A stretch of DNA of 21,938 nucleotides from Chloroflexota bacterium (GCA_012515695.1 JAAYXX010000094.1:1-21938), one strand, 5' to 3'; positions 7,164-14,576 are shown, counted from the first letter of the stretch. Notes: generated from the letters alone by a model not told the origin. Numbers and translations: made by a program.

Positions 7164-8594
7164 ATGAGAGTACAGATGGAGAACGACTCGCAACCCTTGG
7201 ATTTGCAGCGGTTTGCCGCCGAATTGGTGAACGCGACCCGCGAATATATCTACATCCGGCCAGAAGATGGCCTGATTATCCTGCGGCCCAACCGCCTGCA
7301 CCATCTGAACGCCACGGCTACCCAGATGTTGCACCGGCTGTATACTGACCCGGATGGCCCCAACGCCGACGCTGTGGTGGCCGAGGTGGCGGAACGCTAT
7401 CAGACCGACCCGCAGCGCGTGCGCGAGGACCTGAAAAAGCTGCTGATCAGCGTGTCGGCGCTGCTGAACGATGATGTTTGCGGAGCGCCCAGCATCAAAC
7501 AGACCGGCTTTGGCAGCCATCACCGGGAATTGCCCGTGCTGTCGGAAATCGCCTTGACCTATCGCTGCCAGAACCGCTGCACCTTTTGCTATGCCGACGC
7601 GCCCAAGCGCGGGCGCGAGGTTTCCGAAATGACCACCGCCGAGGTAAAGGTGATCATTGACCGTATCTACGACGAGGCCCATTGCCCTACGGTGTCGTTT
7701 ACCGGCGGCGAGCCGACGCTGCGGCCCGATCTGGTCGAGCTGGCGGCTTATGCCAAGGGCAAGGGGATGCGGGTGAACCTGATCACCAACGGGATCAAGT
7801 GCGGCGAGATGGCCTACGTAGAAGAGCTGGCCGCGGCTGGGCTGGATTCGGCGCAGGTCAGCGTGGAGGCTGGTTGCGCCGAGATTCACGACGCCATCAC
7901 CCAGCACCCCGGCGCGTGGGAGCTGGCTGTGCAGGGGGTGCGGAATCTGCGCGCTGCTGGCATTCACACGCACACCAACACGACCATCTGCGGGGGCAAC
8001 CGCGCCCACCTGCTACAGTTGGTGGACTATATCGCTGACGAACTGCATTCGGAATATTTTAGCATGAACATGGTCATCCGCACGGGGACGGCCCTGGAGC
8101 ACGCCGAAGACGATATCTCGTATACCGAAATCGGCGCGATCATTGACGCGGTGCAACAGCGGGCCAGGGAAAAAGGGGTGCGCTTTGTCTGGTATTCGCC
8201 CGTACCCTATTGCTTGTTCAATCCGGTCAAGGCCGGGCTGGGTTCCAAGTCGTGCGCTTGCGTGGATGGCCTGATCTCGGTGAACCCGGCGGGGCAGTTG
8301 ATCCCTTGTTCCAGCTTTGACCAGGGCATTGGCGACCTGTTGCGCGAGCCATTCGACAAGGTGTGGTACACGCGCACGGCGCTGTATTGGCGGCGCAAAG
8401 AGTTTATCCCGCCGGTGTGCCAGCGTTGCGAGATTCGCGATATTTGCTGTGGGGCCTGCCCACTGTATTGGGACCAGCGCGGCGGCTTTGACGAGTTGAA
8501 ACCCATCGCGCCCGGCGGCCCGCCCTGGGCCGCGCCATTGTGGCGGCTCAAGCGCGAGTTGTGGTCGGGGACCCGGGGCGTGGGGCTATCGTAG
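7164..8594 (+). CDS. PqqD-domain radical SAM/SPASM peptide maturase
   Basis: The 476-residue cytosolic [4Fe-4S] enzyme has a PqqD-like peptide-recognition domain at about 28-95 (YIYIRPEDGLIILRPN, LNATATQMLHRL). The radical SAM barrel carries CxxxCxxC at C135, C139 and C142 (YRCQNRCTFCYAD) and the SAM-binding TGGEPT at 180-185. The C-terminal SPASM domain has C364, C366, C382, C419, C422, C428, C429 and C432 (CQRCEIRDICCGAC), expected to hold auxiliary clusters. This is the layout of RiPP maturases that form thioether, C-C or epimerised products. Its gene begins at the base after the stop of the CHSAC-tail protein; an internal ATG at 7176 is an alternative start. The proximity makes that tail the obvious substrate. 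The reaction is unknown. Confidence 0.9.
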   Translation: MRVQMENDSQPLDLQRFAAELVNATREYIYIRPEDGLIILRPNRLHHLNATATQMLHRLYTDPDGPNADAVVAEVAERYQTDPQRVREDLKKLLISVSALLNDDVCGAPSIKQTGFGSHHRELPVLSEIALTYRCQNRCTFCYADAPKRGREVSEMTTAEVKVIIDRIYDEAHCPTVSFTGGEPTLRPDLVELAAYAKGKGMRVNLITNGIKCGEMAYVEELAAAGLDSAQVSVEAGCAEIHDAITQHPGAWELAVQGVRNLRAAGIHTHTNTTICGGNRAHLLQLVDYIADELHSEYFSMNMVIRTGTALEHAEDDISYTEIGAIIDAVQQRAREKGVRFVWYSPVPYCLFNPVKAGLGSKSCACVDGLISVNPAGQLIPCSSFDQGIGDLLREPFDKVWYTRTALYWRRKEFIPPVCQRCEIRDICCGACPLYWDQRGGFDELKPIAPGGPPWAAPLWRLKRELWSGTRGVGLS

Positions 8595-8648
8595 GCGAGC
8601 GCGCGACGCGCGTTTGCTTATGCGGGGCAATTGAGCACGGAGGCAAAT

Positions 8649-9833
8649 ATGGCCAAGACGGAAGAACGCGTTTACAGAATGAACCTGGACGATTTCCATC
8701 GCTACCTGGGCGACAAGCACCGGGAGATTCAAGCCTGCTATAAGGAGATCGAAGAGGTCCAATACCAGTTCAACGATATTTTCAAGCGCGAACTGGACGC
8801 CTGGCAGGACAAGTTCTCCTACTGTTACCCCCGTGTGGTGGCCCAACGTAGCGAGATGCCTCCAGCGTTCGCCCGGCTCATCGACAAGACGGAGCAGGAG
8901 GAGCGCGCTCGTATCCAGCGGGAAATCGCCGATCTGGAGCAGGCCATCCGTGCTGGACAGGCCAAGATGGACGACCTGCTGGCGAAATCGCAGCAGTCGC
9001 TGGATGATTTGCGTGGCGCAAACCCCGAATTGAACGAGGCGGAGGAACGGCTCAAGGCGGAGATGGTGCGGCTGGAAGATGAATATGCCGACGCTTTTGA
9101 GCAGTTGGACAGCCTGGACACCTTCCCCTTTGGTTGGCTCACGCATATGGGCAAGATTCGCAGGTTGAAGCGCATCCAGCGAGACGCCAAGCGCAAACAG
9201 GGCGAGGTGTACAAGCAGCTTGCTCAGGTGCGCCACGATTGGCAGAAGCGGCTGGAGGAGGCCGGGGAGACCCAAGGCCAGATGCGCGCCGAGTGGCAGC
9301 AGGAAAGCATCAAGGTTTCCGAGGCGCAGGGGCGGCTCGATCACCTGACGGCGAATCTCGACGCTCTCGCCGAGCAGGCGGCCATCCAGCGGGTGCTGGA
9401 GGAACTGACCGAGCCACCGGCGGTTTCCGGAGAGTTGGGGGAGGCGCTGGCGGAATTGGTCCAGCGCAACCATGTGCGCTGGAGCTATGAGCAGGGCTTG
9501 CGCGCCGTGGCCGAGGCCCTGGGCATTACCAAGGGCGTGGGCGAGGGGATGCAGCGTTTTCAGCGCAGCGTGAGCACCGTTTTGCAAGAGCAGCGCCGCT
9601 ATAACCTGGCTCAGGTCAAGGTGCCGCTGCCCGGCTCGGCGGCGGTCTTGAACGAAACATGGAAAGAGCTGGCGGCCAGGGTCAAGGATGACAAGTATAT
9701 GGGCATGAACCCCGTCGAGTTCAGCCAGATCATTGACGGGTATGTCAAGGAGCGCCTGACCGACGCCAAGATTCAGGCCCTGTTTGAGGACATGGGCGAA
9801 GCCCTGAATGAAGCTACCAAGGCCTGGAAGTAA
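8649..9833 (+). CDS. Long coiled-coil protein of unknown function
   Basis: The 394-residue, soluble, highly charged protein is not one I recognise. From about residue 15 to 250 it is nearly all helical with coiled-coil character (repeated E/K/Q/L patterns such as IQREIADLEQAIRAGQAKMDD and ERLKAEMVRLEDEYADAFEQ). A break around GWLTHMGKIRRLKRIQRDAKRK is followed by further helix, and the C-terminus (KYMGMNPVEFSQIIDGYVKERL) looks globular. There is no signal peptide or TM. ATG 8649 is set by GGAGG at 8639-8643, five bases away; the upstream in-frame TTG 8631 lacks an SD. It follows the radical SAM gene by 54 nt and precedes the zinc-ribbon gene by 27 nt, so it probably belongs to the same transcription unit. 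A scaffold role with the modified membrane protein is only a guess. Confidence 0.7.
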   Translation: MAKTEERVYRMNLDDFHRYLGDKHREIQACYKEIEEVQYQFNDIFKRELDAWQDKFSYCYPRVVAQRSEMPPAFARLIDKTEQEERARIQREIADLEQAIRAGQAKMDDLLAKSQQSLDDLRGANPELNEAEERLKAEMVRLEDEYADAFEQLDSLDTFPFGWLTHMGKIRRLKRIQRDAKRKQGEVYKQLAQVRHDWQKRLEEAGETQGQMRAEWQQESIKVSEAQGRLDHLTANLDALAEQAAIQRVLEELTEPPAVSGELGEALAELVQRNHVRWSYEQGLRAVAEALGITKGVGEGMQRFQRSVSTVLQEQRRYNLAQVKVPLPGSAAVLNETWKELAARVKDDKYMGMNPVEFSQIIDGYVKERLTDAKIQALFEDMGEALNEATKAWK

Positions 9834-9860
9834 CCATTCGCATAGACTGGGAGCATAGAG

Positions 9861-10352
9861 ATGAAAAAACTGCCTGCCATTCTAGCTGTTATCGCATCTA
9901 TCCCGTTCTTTACCCTGGGCATCCTCTTTCTGATTGCCGCGCTGAACCAGCCCAGCCGAATCCTGGTGGCGCTGGTGTTGCTGGCAGTCGGCGCCTTTTT
10001 GCTGGTTGCCGGTCTGCGACGCCTCCGACGGCTGGCCGACATCAGCCCCGAAGCCCTGCAAACTAACGCGGTGGAACTGGCCCGGCGGCTGGGCGGCGAA
10101 CTGACGGTGGCGCAACTGCGCGCCGAGTATCGCATCTCCAACGAGTTGGCCAGCGATACGCTAGAGGAGTTGGTGGCCAAGGGGACGGCAACCCGCGAGC
10201 AACGGGAAGACCGGGTGGTATATGTGGTGTCTGGGTTGGCGCCTTCGCTGTCTGAGAAGGTTTGTCCCTACTGTGGCACCGAGTTGCCCGTGCGTACGGC
10301 GCTACGCAAATGCCCCAATTGCGGAGGGCAGCTAGAAATTCGCAAGTCCTGA
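9861..10352 (+). CDS. Small membrane protein with winged-helix-like segment and zinc ribbon
   Basis: The protein is 163 residues. Two TM helices form an N-terminal hairpin (about 5-27 and 32-51), followed by RRLRRL at the cytosolic face. Next is a helix-turn-helix-like part (about 65-120, LTVAQLRAEYRISNELASDTLEELV, then basic and a VVYVV wing). A C4 zinc ribbon has C135, C138, C151 and C154 (CPYCG / CPNCGG). The HTH part resembles those sensing or interaction modules in Chloroflexota membrane proteins that end in zinc ribbons. I know no named family. The SD GGGAG (9849-9853) sets the ATG. It is the last gene before the hairpin array. A role as membrane partner of the DUF2207/radical SAM pair is inference from position. 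Confidence 0.72.
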   Translation: MKKLPAILAVIASIPFFTLGILFLIAALNQPSRILVALVLLAVGAFLLVAGLRRLRRLADISPEALQTNAVELARRLGGELTVAQLRAEYRISNELASDTLEELVAKGTATREQREDRVVYVVSGLAPSLSEKVCPYCGTELPVRTALRKCPNCGGQLEIRKS

Positions 10353-10708
10353 TGATGTTTCGGCGAAAGCGAGCGCGGGGTAAAAGATGCCCCCTCACCA
10401 CCCTCACCCCGGCTGTACCCAGCCGCTCCCTCTCCCAGGGGGCGAGGGCGGCATGTATGCCGCGCCTGATCGCCTTCTCCTTGGGGAGAAGGCGGCAGTA
10501 TGCCGAGCGGCATATTGTCGATGCCCGAAGGGCGGATGAGGGGACTTGCCAGCCACATCATGGGAACCGTGCCTATGGAGCGCCGCTATCCCTGGCGGCC
10601 AGAGCGCGCTATGGGATAGCGCGGCAGGAATGCCGCGGCTACGGACGGAGCGCCGCCATCCTTGGCGGCAGACCAGGCTGGCAGGATGCAGGCGGTCCTT
10701 CACATGGA
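10353..10708. repeat. Dense array of dispersed hairpin repeats (about 350 nt, no gene)
   Basis: There is no gene here although one frame stays open. Successive hairpins are: CGGCTG/CAGCCG (10410-10425) within the CT-rich repeat 10401-10448; GCGGCAT/ATGCCGC (about 10449-10464); a perfect 10-bp stem CGCCTTCTCC/GGAGAAGGCG with loop TTGG (10471-10494); TATGCCG/CGGCATA (10499-10514); GCCGCTATCCCTGGCGGC (10582-10599); GCGCTAT/ATAGCGC (about 10607-10623); GCGGCA/TGCCGC (about 10621-10636); and GCCGCCA/TGGCGGC (10652-10669). A last unit at 10711-10728 lies inside the next gene. No T-run follows any of them, so they look like REP-type elements rather than classical terminators. Confidence 0.8.
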
Positions 10709-12748
10709 GTGCCGCCTTCTTGGGCGGCAATCGTCCTTGCGCTGTTGCTGCTGGCGCTGGTAGCGGGTGGTTGTCGGCTCGCGCACCCGGCGGCCACCCC
10801 GGTTCCGGCGCTTACCGCCGCCCCGCAGACCCCCGCCAATGTGCCAACAGCAGCCGCTACCCCTGTTGCGCGGGCGACGGCCTCGCCGTCCGCCACGCCT
10901 GCTCCCGGCCCCACCCCCGACCTGCTCGCCCGCCTGGATCAAAACCCTATGCCGCCGCGTGACTATGTTGAGCTGGTGAGCAGCCTGCAAAGGGGCGGCC
11001 AGCCTGTGCCGCGCATCGTACACGCCACGCCGATAGCCTACGCCATCGGCGACCAGGCCCGCTTTTATGTGGGCAACATGGAAGTCCCGCGCACCTCCGA
11101 GATCACCGCCACGCTGCGCGTGCAGACCGACCATCTGCAAATGTGGGTCGAAGATGGCCTGTTGGTCAGCCAACAGGGGTTGGAGCATTCCGCCGCCGTC
11201 CTGGAGGAGCGTATCTACCCGACGAATCATCGCTATTTCGGCAGTGAATGGACGCCGGGGGTGGATGGCGATGCGCGGCTGGTGGTATTGAACACCCGCT
11301 TTGACGGGGCGGTGGGCTATTTCACCAGCGCGAACGAGTATTCGCGTCTGGTAAATCCCTACAGCAACGAGCGCGAGATGTTCTTTATGAACGTCGAGGC
11401 GCTGGCGCCGGGAACCGATAGCTATAACGCGGTGCTGGCCCACGAATTCCAGCACATGATCCACTGGCATCAGGACAGCAATGAAGACACGTGGGTCAAT
11501 GAGGGGGCGTCGGAACTGGCGGAGCAGTTGAACGGATACGCCTGGCCGCGTGGGTTTGTGCAGCTTTTCGAGGCGAACCCTGACTTGCAACTCAACCACT
11601 GGCCGGACGATCCCGACCAGTTGGGCGCGCACTATGGCGCTTCGTACTTGTTCTTGCGCTATTTCGCGGATCGCTTTGGGCCGGAGGCGTTGCGCGCCCT
11701 GCTACAGCATGATGCGAATGGGATTGCTGGCTTTGATGCCGTGCTGCAAGGGCGGGGGGTGGCTTTCGATGACCTGTTCGCCGACTGGCTGGTCGCTAAC
11801 CTGCTGGACGACCCCTTGCTGGGCGCAGGGGAGTACGGCTATCGGGAGGCAGATGTGCATGTGCGCCCCGCGCGCCGGGTAGAGACCTACCCGCACGAGG
11901 AAGCGGGGCAGGTGCGTCAGTATGCCGCCGACTATTTCGAGCTAATGCCCGATGGCGCGGGAAATCTGCGGCTGGCGTTTGCCGGAGCGCCCACCGTCCG
12001 GCTGGTTCCCAACGAGCCGACCAGTGGCCGCTTTCAGTGGTGGTCGAACCGGGGGGATGTGAGCCATTCCACGTTAGAGCGCACCTTTGACCTGACGGGC
12101 GCGAGCGAGGCCACGCTGACGTTCAATCTGTGGTACGACATTGAAAGCGGCTGGGATTACGCCCACGTGCGCGTGTCTACCGACGGCGGGCAAAGCTGGC
12201 AATTGGTGCGAGGCGCGCACATGACCGACTATGACCCGACGGGCAACGCGCTCGGCCCCGGCTATACGGGGATGTCCGGCCACCCGGCGGAGCAAATCGA
12301 GGGGCAGCCCCAGTGGGTGCGCGAGAGCCTCGACCTGACTCCCTTTTGCGGGCAAGAGGTGATTGTGCGGTTTGACTATATCACCGACGATACGGTGCAC
12401 CGGGCGGGGTTGTGCCTGGATGATTTTGAGCTGGCCGCTGTGGGGTTTGCGGACGACGTGGAAAGCGGCGAGGACGGCTGGCGGGCACAGGGCTTTATGT
12501 CACACGAGAACGTGTTACCCCAACGCTATACCGTGCAGTTGGTGGAGTATGCCGCCCAGCCACAAGGCCCGCAACCGCGCATCACTCGGCTGCCCGTGGG
12601 GGCGGACGGGCGCGGGGAATGGACCATCGAGGGGTTTGGCGAGCGCGTGCAGCGGGCGTATCTGATTATCTCGGCGATGACGCCCTATACCACCGAGCCA
12701 GCCAACTATTCCCTGACGCTAGAGCAGTTGCCGCAGCCGGGCGATTAG
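10709..12748 (+). CDS. Secreted lipoprotein metallopeptidase, immune inhibitor A (M6)-like
   Basis: From GTG 10709 the product is 679 residues. A hydrophobic signal segment (residues 6-19) ends at a lipobox-like VAGGC (C22). An Ala/Pro/Thr-rich linker (about 27-72) precedes the catalytic domain with zinc motif H245-E-F-Q-H249 and third ligand E265 in NEGASE. The C-terminal beta-sandwich (LTFNLWYDIESGWDYAHVRV, LDLTPFCGQEVIVRFDY) is typical of InhA-like M6 peptidases. It would act outside the membrane on proteins. The start is uncertain: the N-region has no Lys/Arg, there is no good SD, and the first codons lie in a repeat copy (10711-10728), so the original 5' end may have been rewritten. A downstream or non-canonical start cannot be excluded. 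The 3' end overlaps selA by 30 nt. Confidence 0.8.
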   Translation: MPPSWAAIVLALLLLALVAGGCRLAHPAATPVPALTAAPQTPANVPTAAATPVARATASPSATPAPGPTPDLLARLDQNPMPPRDYVELVSSLQRGGQPVPRIVHATPIAYAIGDQARFYVGNMEVPRTSEITATLRVQTDHLQMWVEDGLLVSQQGLEHSAAVLEERIYPTNHRYFGSEWTPGVDGDARLVVLNTRFDGAVGYFTSANEYSRLVNPYSNEREMFFMNVEALAPGTDSYNAVLAHEFQHMIHWHQDSNEDTWVNEGASELAEQLNGYAWPRGFVQLFEANPDLQLNHWPDDPDQLGAHYGASYLFLRYFADRFGPEALRALLQHDANGIAGFDAVLQGRGVAFDDLFADWLVANLLDDPLLGAGEYGYREADVHVRPARRVETYPHEEAGQVRQYAADYFELMPDGAGNLRLAFAGAPTVRLVPNEPTSGRFQWWSNRGDVSHSTLERTFDLTGASEATLTFNLWYDIESGWDYAHVRVSTDGGQSWQLVRGAHMTDYDPTGNALGPGYTGMSGHPAEQIEGQPQWVRESLDLTPFCGQEVIVRFDYITDDTVHRAGLCLDDFELAAVGFADDVESGEDGWRAQGFMSHENVLPQRYTVQLVEYAAQPQGPQPRITRLPVGADGRGEWTIEGFGERVQRAYLIISAMTPYTTEPANYSLTLEQLPQPGD

Positions 12749-14089
12749 CGCCTCCTCTTGAGAGGGCAGCACGGTACGCAAGTCCAACACAACGCGCTCG
12801 TCTTGAATGCGGGCTACAATGGCGGGCTGCCCTGTACGCAGAGATTGGGCCAGGGCAGTGCTATCATCGCCGGGTAGCGCGACCAACATCGTGGGCAGGC
12901 TTTCCTCTGGCAGCGAGCCGCCGCCGATCATCGAGCGCCCCGGCCACAAGGCGCAGCCCGCCCCGGCAGGCCCCAGCGCGTCCACCAGCTTTTTGGCGCG
13001 AGCCGCCAGTTCGTCCAGGGAAAGGGCGATCATCTGCCAGATGGGGATTTTGCTCACCGCCTCACCCTTGACGTAATGTAGCAGGTTGGCCTGAATGCCC
13101 GCGATGGTGGTCTTGTCTACCCGCAGGGCGCGGGTAAGCGGAAACCGGCGCAGGCGCTCGATAAGCTCGGCCTTGCCCACGATGATGCCCGCCTGTGGCC
13201 CGCCTAGCAGCTTGTCCCCGCTGAAAGTGACCACATCGGCCCCCTGCGCCACGCTTTCCTGTACCGTCGGTTCGTGGGTCAGGCCAAAGGGCTGGGTGTC
13301 GATCAGCGTGCCGCTCCCCAGGTCGTCCAGCAGCAATAAATTGTGCTCAGCGGCCAGAGCTACAAACTCGCTCAACGATGGGGCATAGGTAAAGCCCATC
13401 ACGCGAAAGTTGCTGGTGTGAACGCGCATCAAGGCGGCGGTCTCGTCGGTAATGGCGGTGGCGTAATCGCGCACATAGGTGCGGTTGGTGGTGCCCACTT
13501 CGACCAGGTGCGCGCCGCTCTGGGCCATCACGTCGGGGATGCGAAAGCCTCCACCGATCTCGACCAACTGGCCGCGTGAGATAATGACCTGTCGGCCTTG
13601 GGCAAGGGCCGAAAGCACCAGCAGCACCGCCCCGGCGTTGTTATTGACCAGCAGCGCGGCCTCTGCGCCGGTGAGCCGACAGAGCAGGGCTTCGGCGTGG
13701 ACATAGCGCGAGCCGCGCCGCCCGCTGTCCAGGTCGAACTCGAGATTGGTATACCCTTCGCCCGCCTGGCGCATGGCCTCCAGCGCGTCTGTGCTGAGAG
13801 GGGCGCGGCCCAGGTTGGTGTGCAGGACGACGCCGGTGGCGTTGATCACGGGGCGCAGGGTGGGGGCGACCAGCTGCTCCAGGCGGTCCTGCACGCGCCG
13901 CAGAAGGTCGGCTTCCCCCGGATACGCAGCCCCCCGCCTGATGTCGCCCCGCAATGCGTCGAGCGTTGCGCGGATCGCCTCAATGACGGCGTCTCGCCCA
14001 TACACCTGTATCCAGTCGGCGGCGGGGGCCTGAAGCATAATCTGGTCCACAGCGGGCAGCCGCCGCAACTCGTCTTGTACGCTAGACAT
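12719..14089 (-). CDS. selA: L-seryl-tRNA(Sec) selenium transferase
   Basis: The PLP enzyme converts Ser-tRNA(Sec) to Sec-tRNA(Sec) using selenophosphate in the bacterial selenocysteine pathway. The 456-residue product has normal length. It shows LRPVINATGVVLHTNLGRAPLS (80-100), EFDLDSGRRGSRY (117-129), LVNNNAGAVLL (147-157), LLDDLGSGTL (254-262), and the PLP-lysine motif FSGDKLLGGPQAG with K293. The ATG at 14089 agrees with the family N-terminus. No selB, selD or tRNA-Sec gene is next to it here, and no in-frame UGA selenoprotein was recognised in this window. Its last 30 nt overlap the 3' end of the convergent peptidase gene. Confidence 0.95.
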   Translation of the reverse strand: MSSVQDELRRLPAVDQIMLQAPAADWIQVYGRDAVIEAIRATLDALRGDIRRGAAYPGEADLLRRVQDRLEQLVAPTLRPVINATGVVLHTNLGRAPLSTDALEAMRQAGEGYTNLEFDLDSGRRGSRYVHAEALLCRLTGAEAALLVNNNAGAVLLVLSALAQGRQVIISRGQLVEIGGGFRIPDVMAQSGAHLVEVGTTNRTYVRDYATAITDETAALMRVHTSNFRVMGFTYAPSLSEFVALAAEHNLLLLDDLGSGTLIDTQPFGLTHEPTVQESVAQGADVVTFSGDKLLGGPQAGIIVGKAELIERLRRFPLTRALRVDKTTIAGIQANLLHYVKGEAVSKIPIWQMIALSLDELAARAKKLVDALGPAGAGCALWPGRSMIGGGSLPEESLPTMLVALPGDDSTALAQSLRTGQPAIVARIQDERVVLDLRTVLPSQEEALIARLRQLL

Positions 14090-14122
14090 CTATAACTCTA
14101 CTCCCCTTACCCTCGGCCATGC

Positions 14123-14170
14123 CCTCACCCTCGGCTCCTACGGAGCCGCTCCCTCTCCCAGTGGGCGAGG
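14123..14170. repeat. CT-rich hairpin repeat, second copy
   Basis: CCCTCACCCTCGGCTCC-TAC-GGAGCCGCTCCCTCTCCCAG... matches the repeat at 10401-10448 almost base for base outside the hairpin. The hairpin arms differ in both halves (CGGCTCC/GGAGCCG here, CGGCTG/CAGCCG there), so pairing is kept. It lies in the 184-nt gap upstream of selA. Confidence 0.75.
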
Positions 14171-14212
14171 GAACCAGACCCTCACCCAAGGGGCTTCAAG
14201 GGCGGGCAGTTT

Positions 14213-14262
14213 GTAGGCGCGCCATTCTGGCGCGGGATTACGCGCCAGAATGGCGCGGCTAC
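14213..14262. repeat. 50-nt near-perfect palindrome
   Basis: Perfect 17-bp arms 14218-14234 and 14241-14257 (CGCGCCATTCTGGCGCG) flank a 6-nt loop GGATTA. After one G/G mismatch four more base pairs (GTAG/CTAC) follow. Each arm is itself a small hairpin (GCGCCA-TTC-TGGCGC). It sits 11 nt past the stop of the alkyltransferase-like gene on the minus strand. There is no T-run, so it is more a REP-like or mRNA 3'-end stabilising element than a terminator. Confidence 0.8.
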
Positions 14263-14273
14263 GTTTGCGTGGC

Positions 14274-14576
14274 CTAGAAGCCGTCCCAGCCAAAGCGGCG
14301 CAGGTCAATGCGGTCAGCGGGGTCAAAGATGACGCCCTCTTCTTCCAGCAGGGCGCGTTGCAGGTCGCAGTGTGCATACATTCCGCGTAGGCTGATGCGG
14401 CCCTGCGCGTTCACCACCCGATGCCAGGGCAGGTCGTCCGGGCATTGGCGCATCGCCCAGCCCACCGCGCGCGCCCCATGCGGGCGGCCCAACGCCTGAG
14501 CGATTTGCCCATAGGTAACGACGCGGCCACGCGGCACCTGGCCGACCAGCCGGTGCACCTGCTCGAAAAAGCCCAT
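14274..14576 (-). CDS. Alkyltransferase-like (ATL) DNA repair protein
   Basis: The 100-residue protein is homologous to the C-terminal domain of O6-methylguanine-DNA methyltransferase. It carries the wHTH DNA-binding part (VVTYGQIAQALGRPHGARAVGWAM) and the active-site loop, but the reactive Cys of PCHRV is replaced by Trp: P-W51-H-R-V. Such ATL proteins bind and flip O6-alkylguanine and pass it to nucleotide excision repair instead of removing the alkyl group. The ATG at 14576 shares one base with the tsaD stop (TGATG), so its translation is probably coupled to tsaD. A TTG one codon earlier is also possible but less likely. Confidence 0.9.
   Translation of the reverse strand: MGFFEQVHRLVGQVPRGRVVTYGQIAQALGRPHGARAVGWAMRQCPDDLPWHRVVNAQGRISLRGMYAHCDLQRALLEEEGVIFDPADRIDLRRFGWDGF

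Noticed and set aside
6471..8009. Long open frame (512 codons) on the minus strand across the radical SAM and tail genes
   Set aside because: It is antisense to two genes with clear domains and motifs, has no recognisable motif of its own, and such open antisense frames are common in GC-rich DNA.
5385..8594. Known His-Xaa-Ser (Hxs) radical SAM system
   Set aside because: The tail has Cys-His-Ser-Ala units, not H-x-S repeats, and there is only one radical SAM enzyme rather than an HxsB/HxsC pair.
10262..10708. N-terminal extension of the peptidase frame
   Set aside because: It overlaps the zinc-ribbon gene and then translates hairpin repeats; the signal peptide lies only at the end, so a start near 10709 is far more likely.
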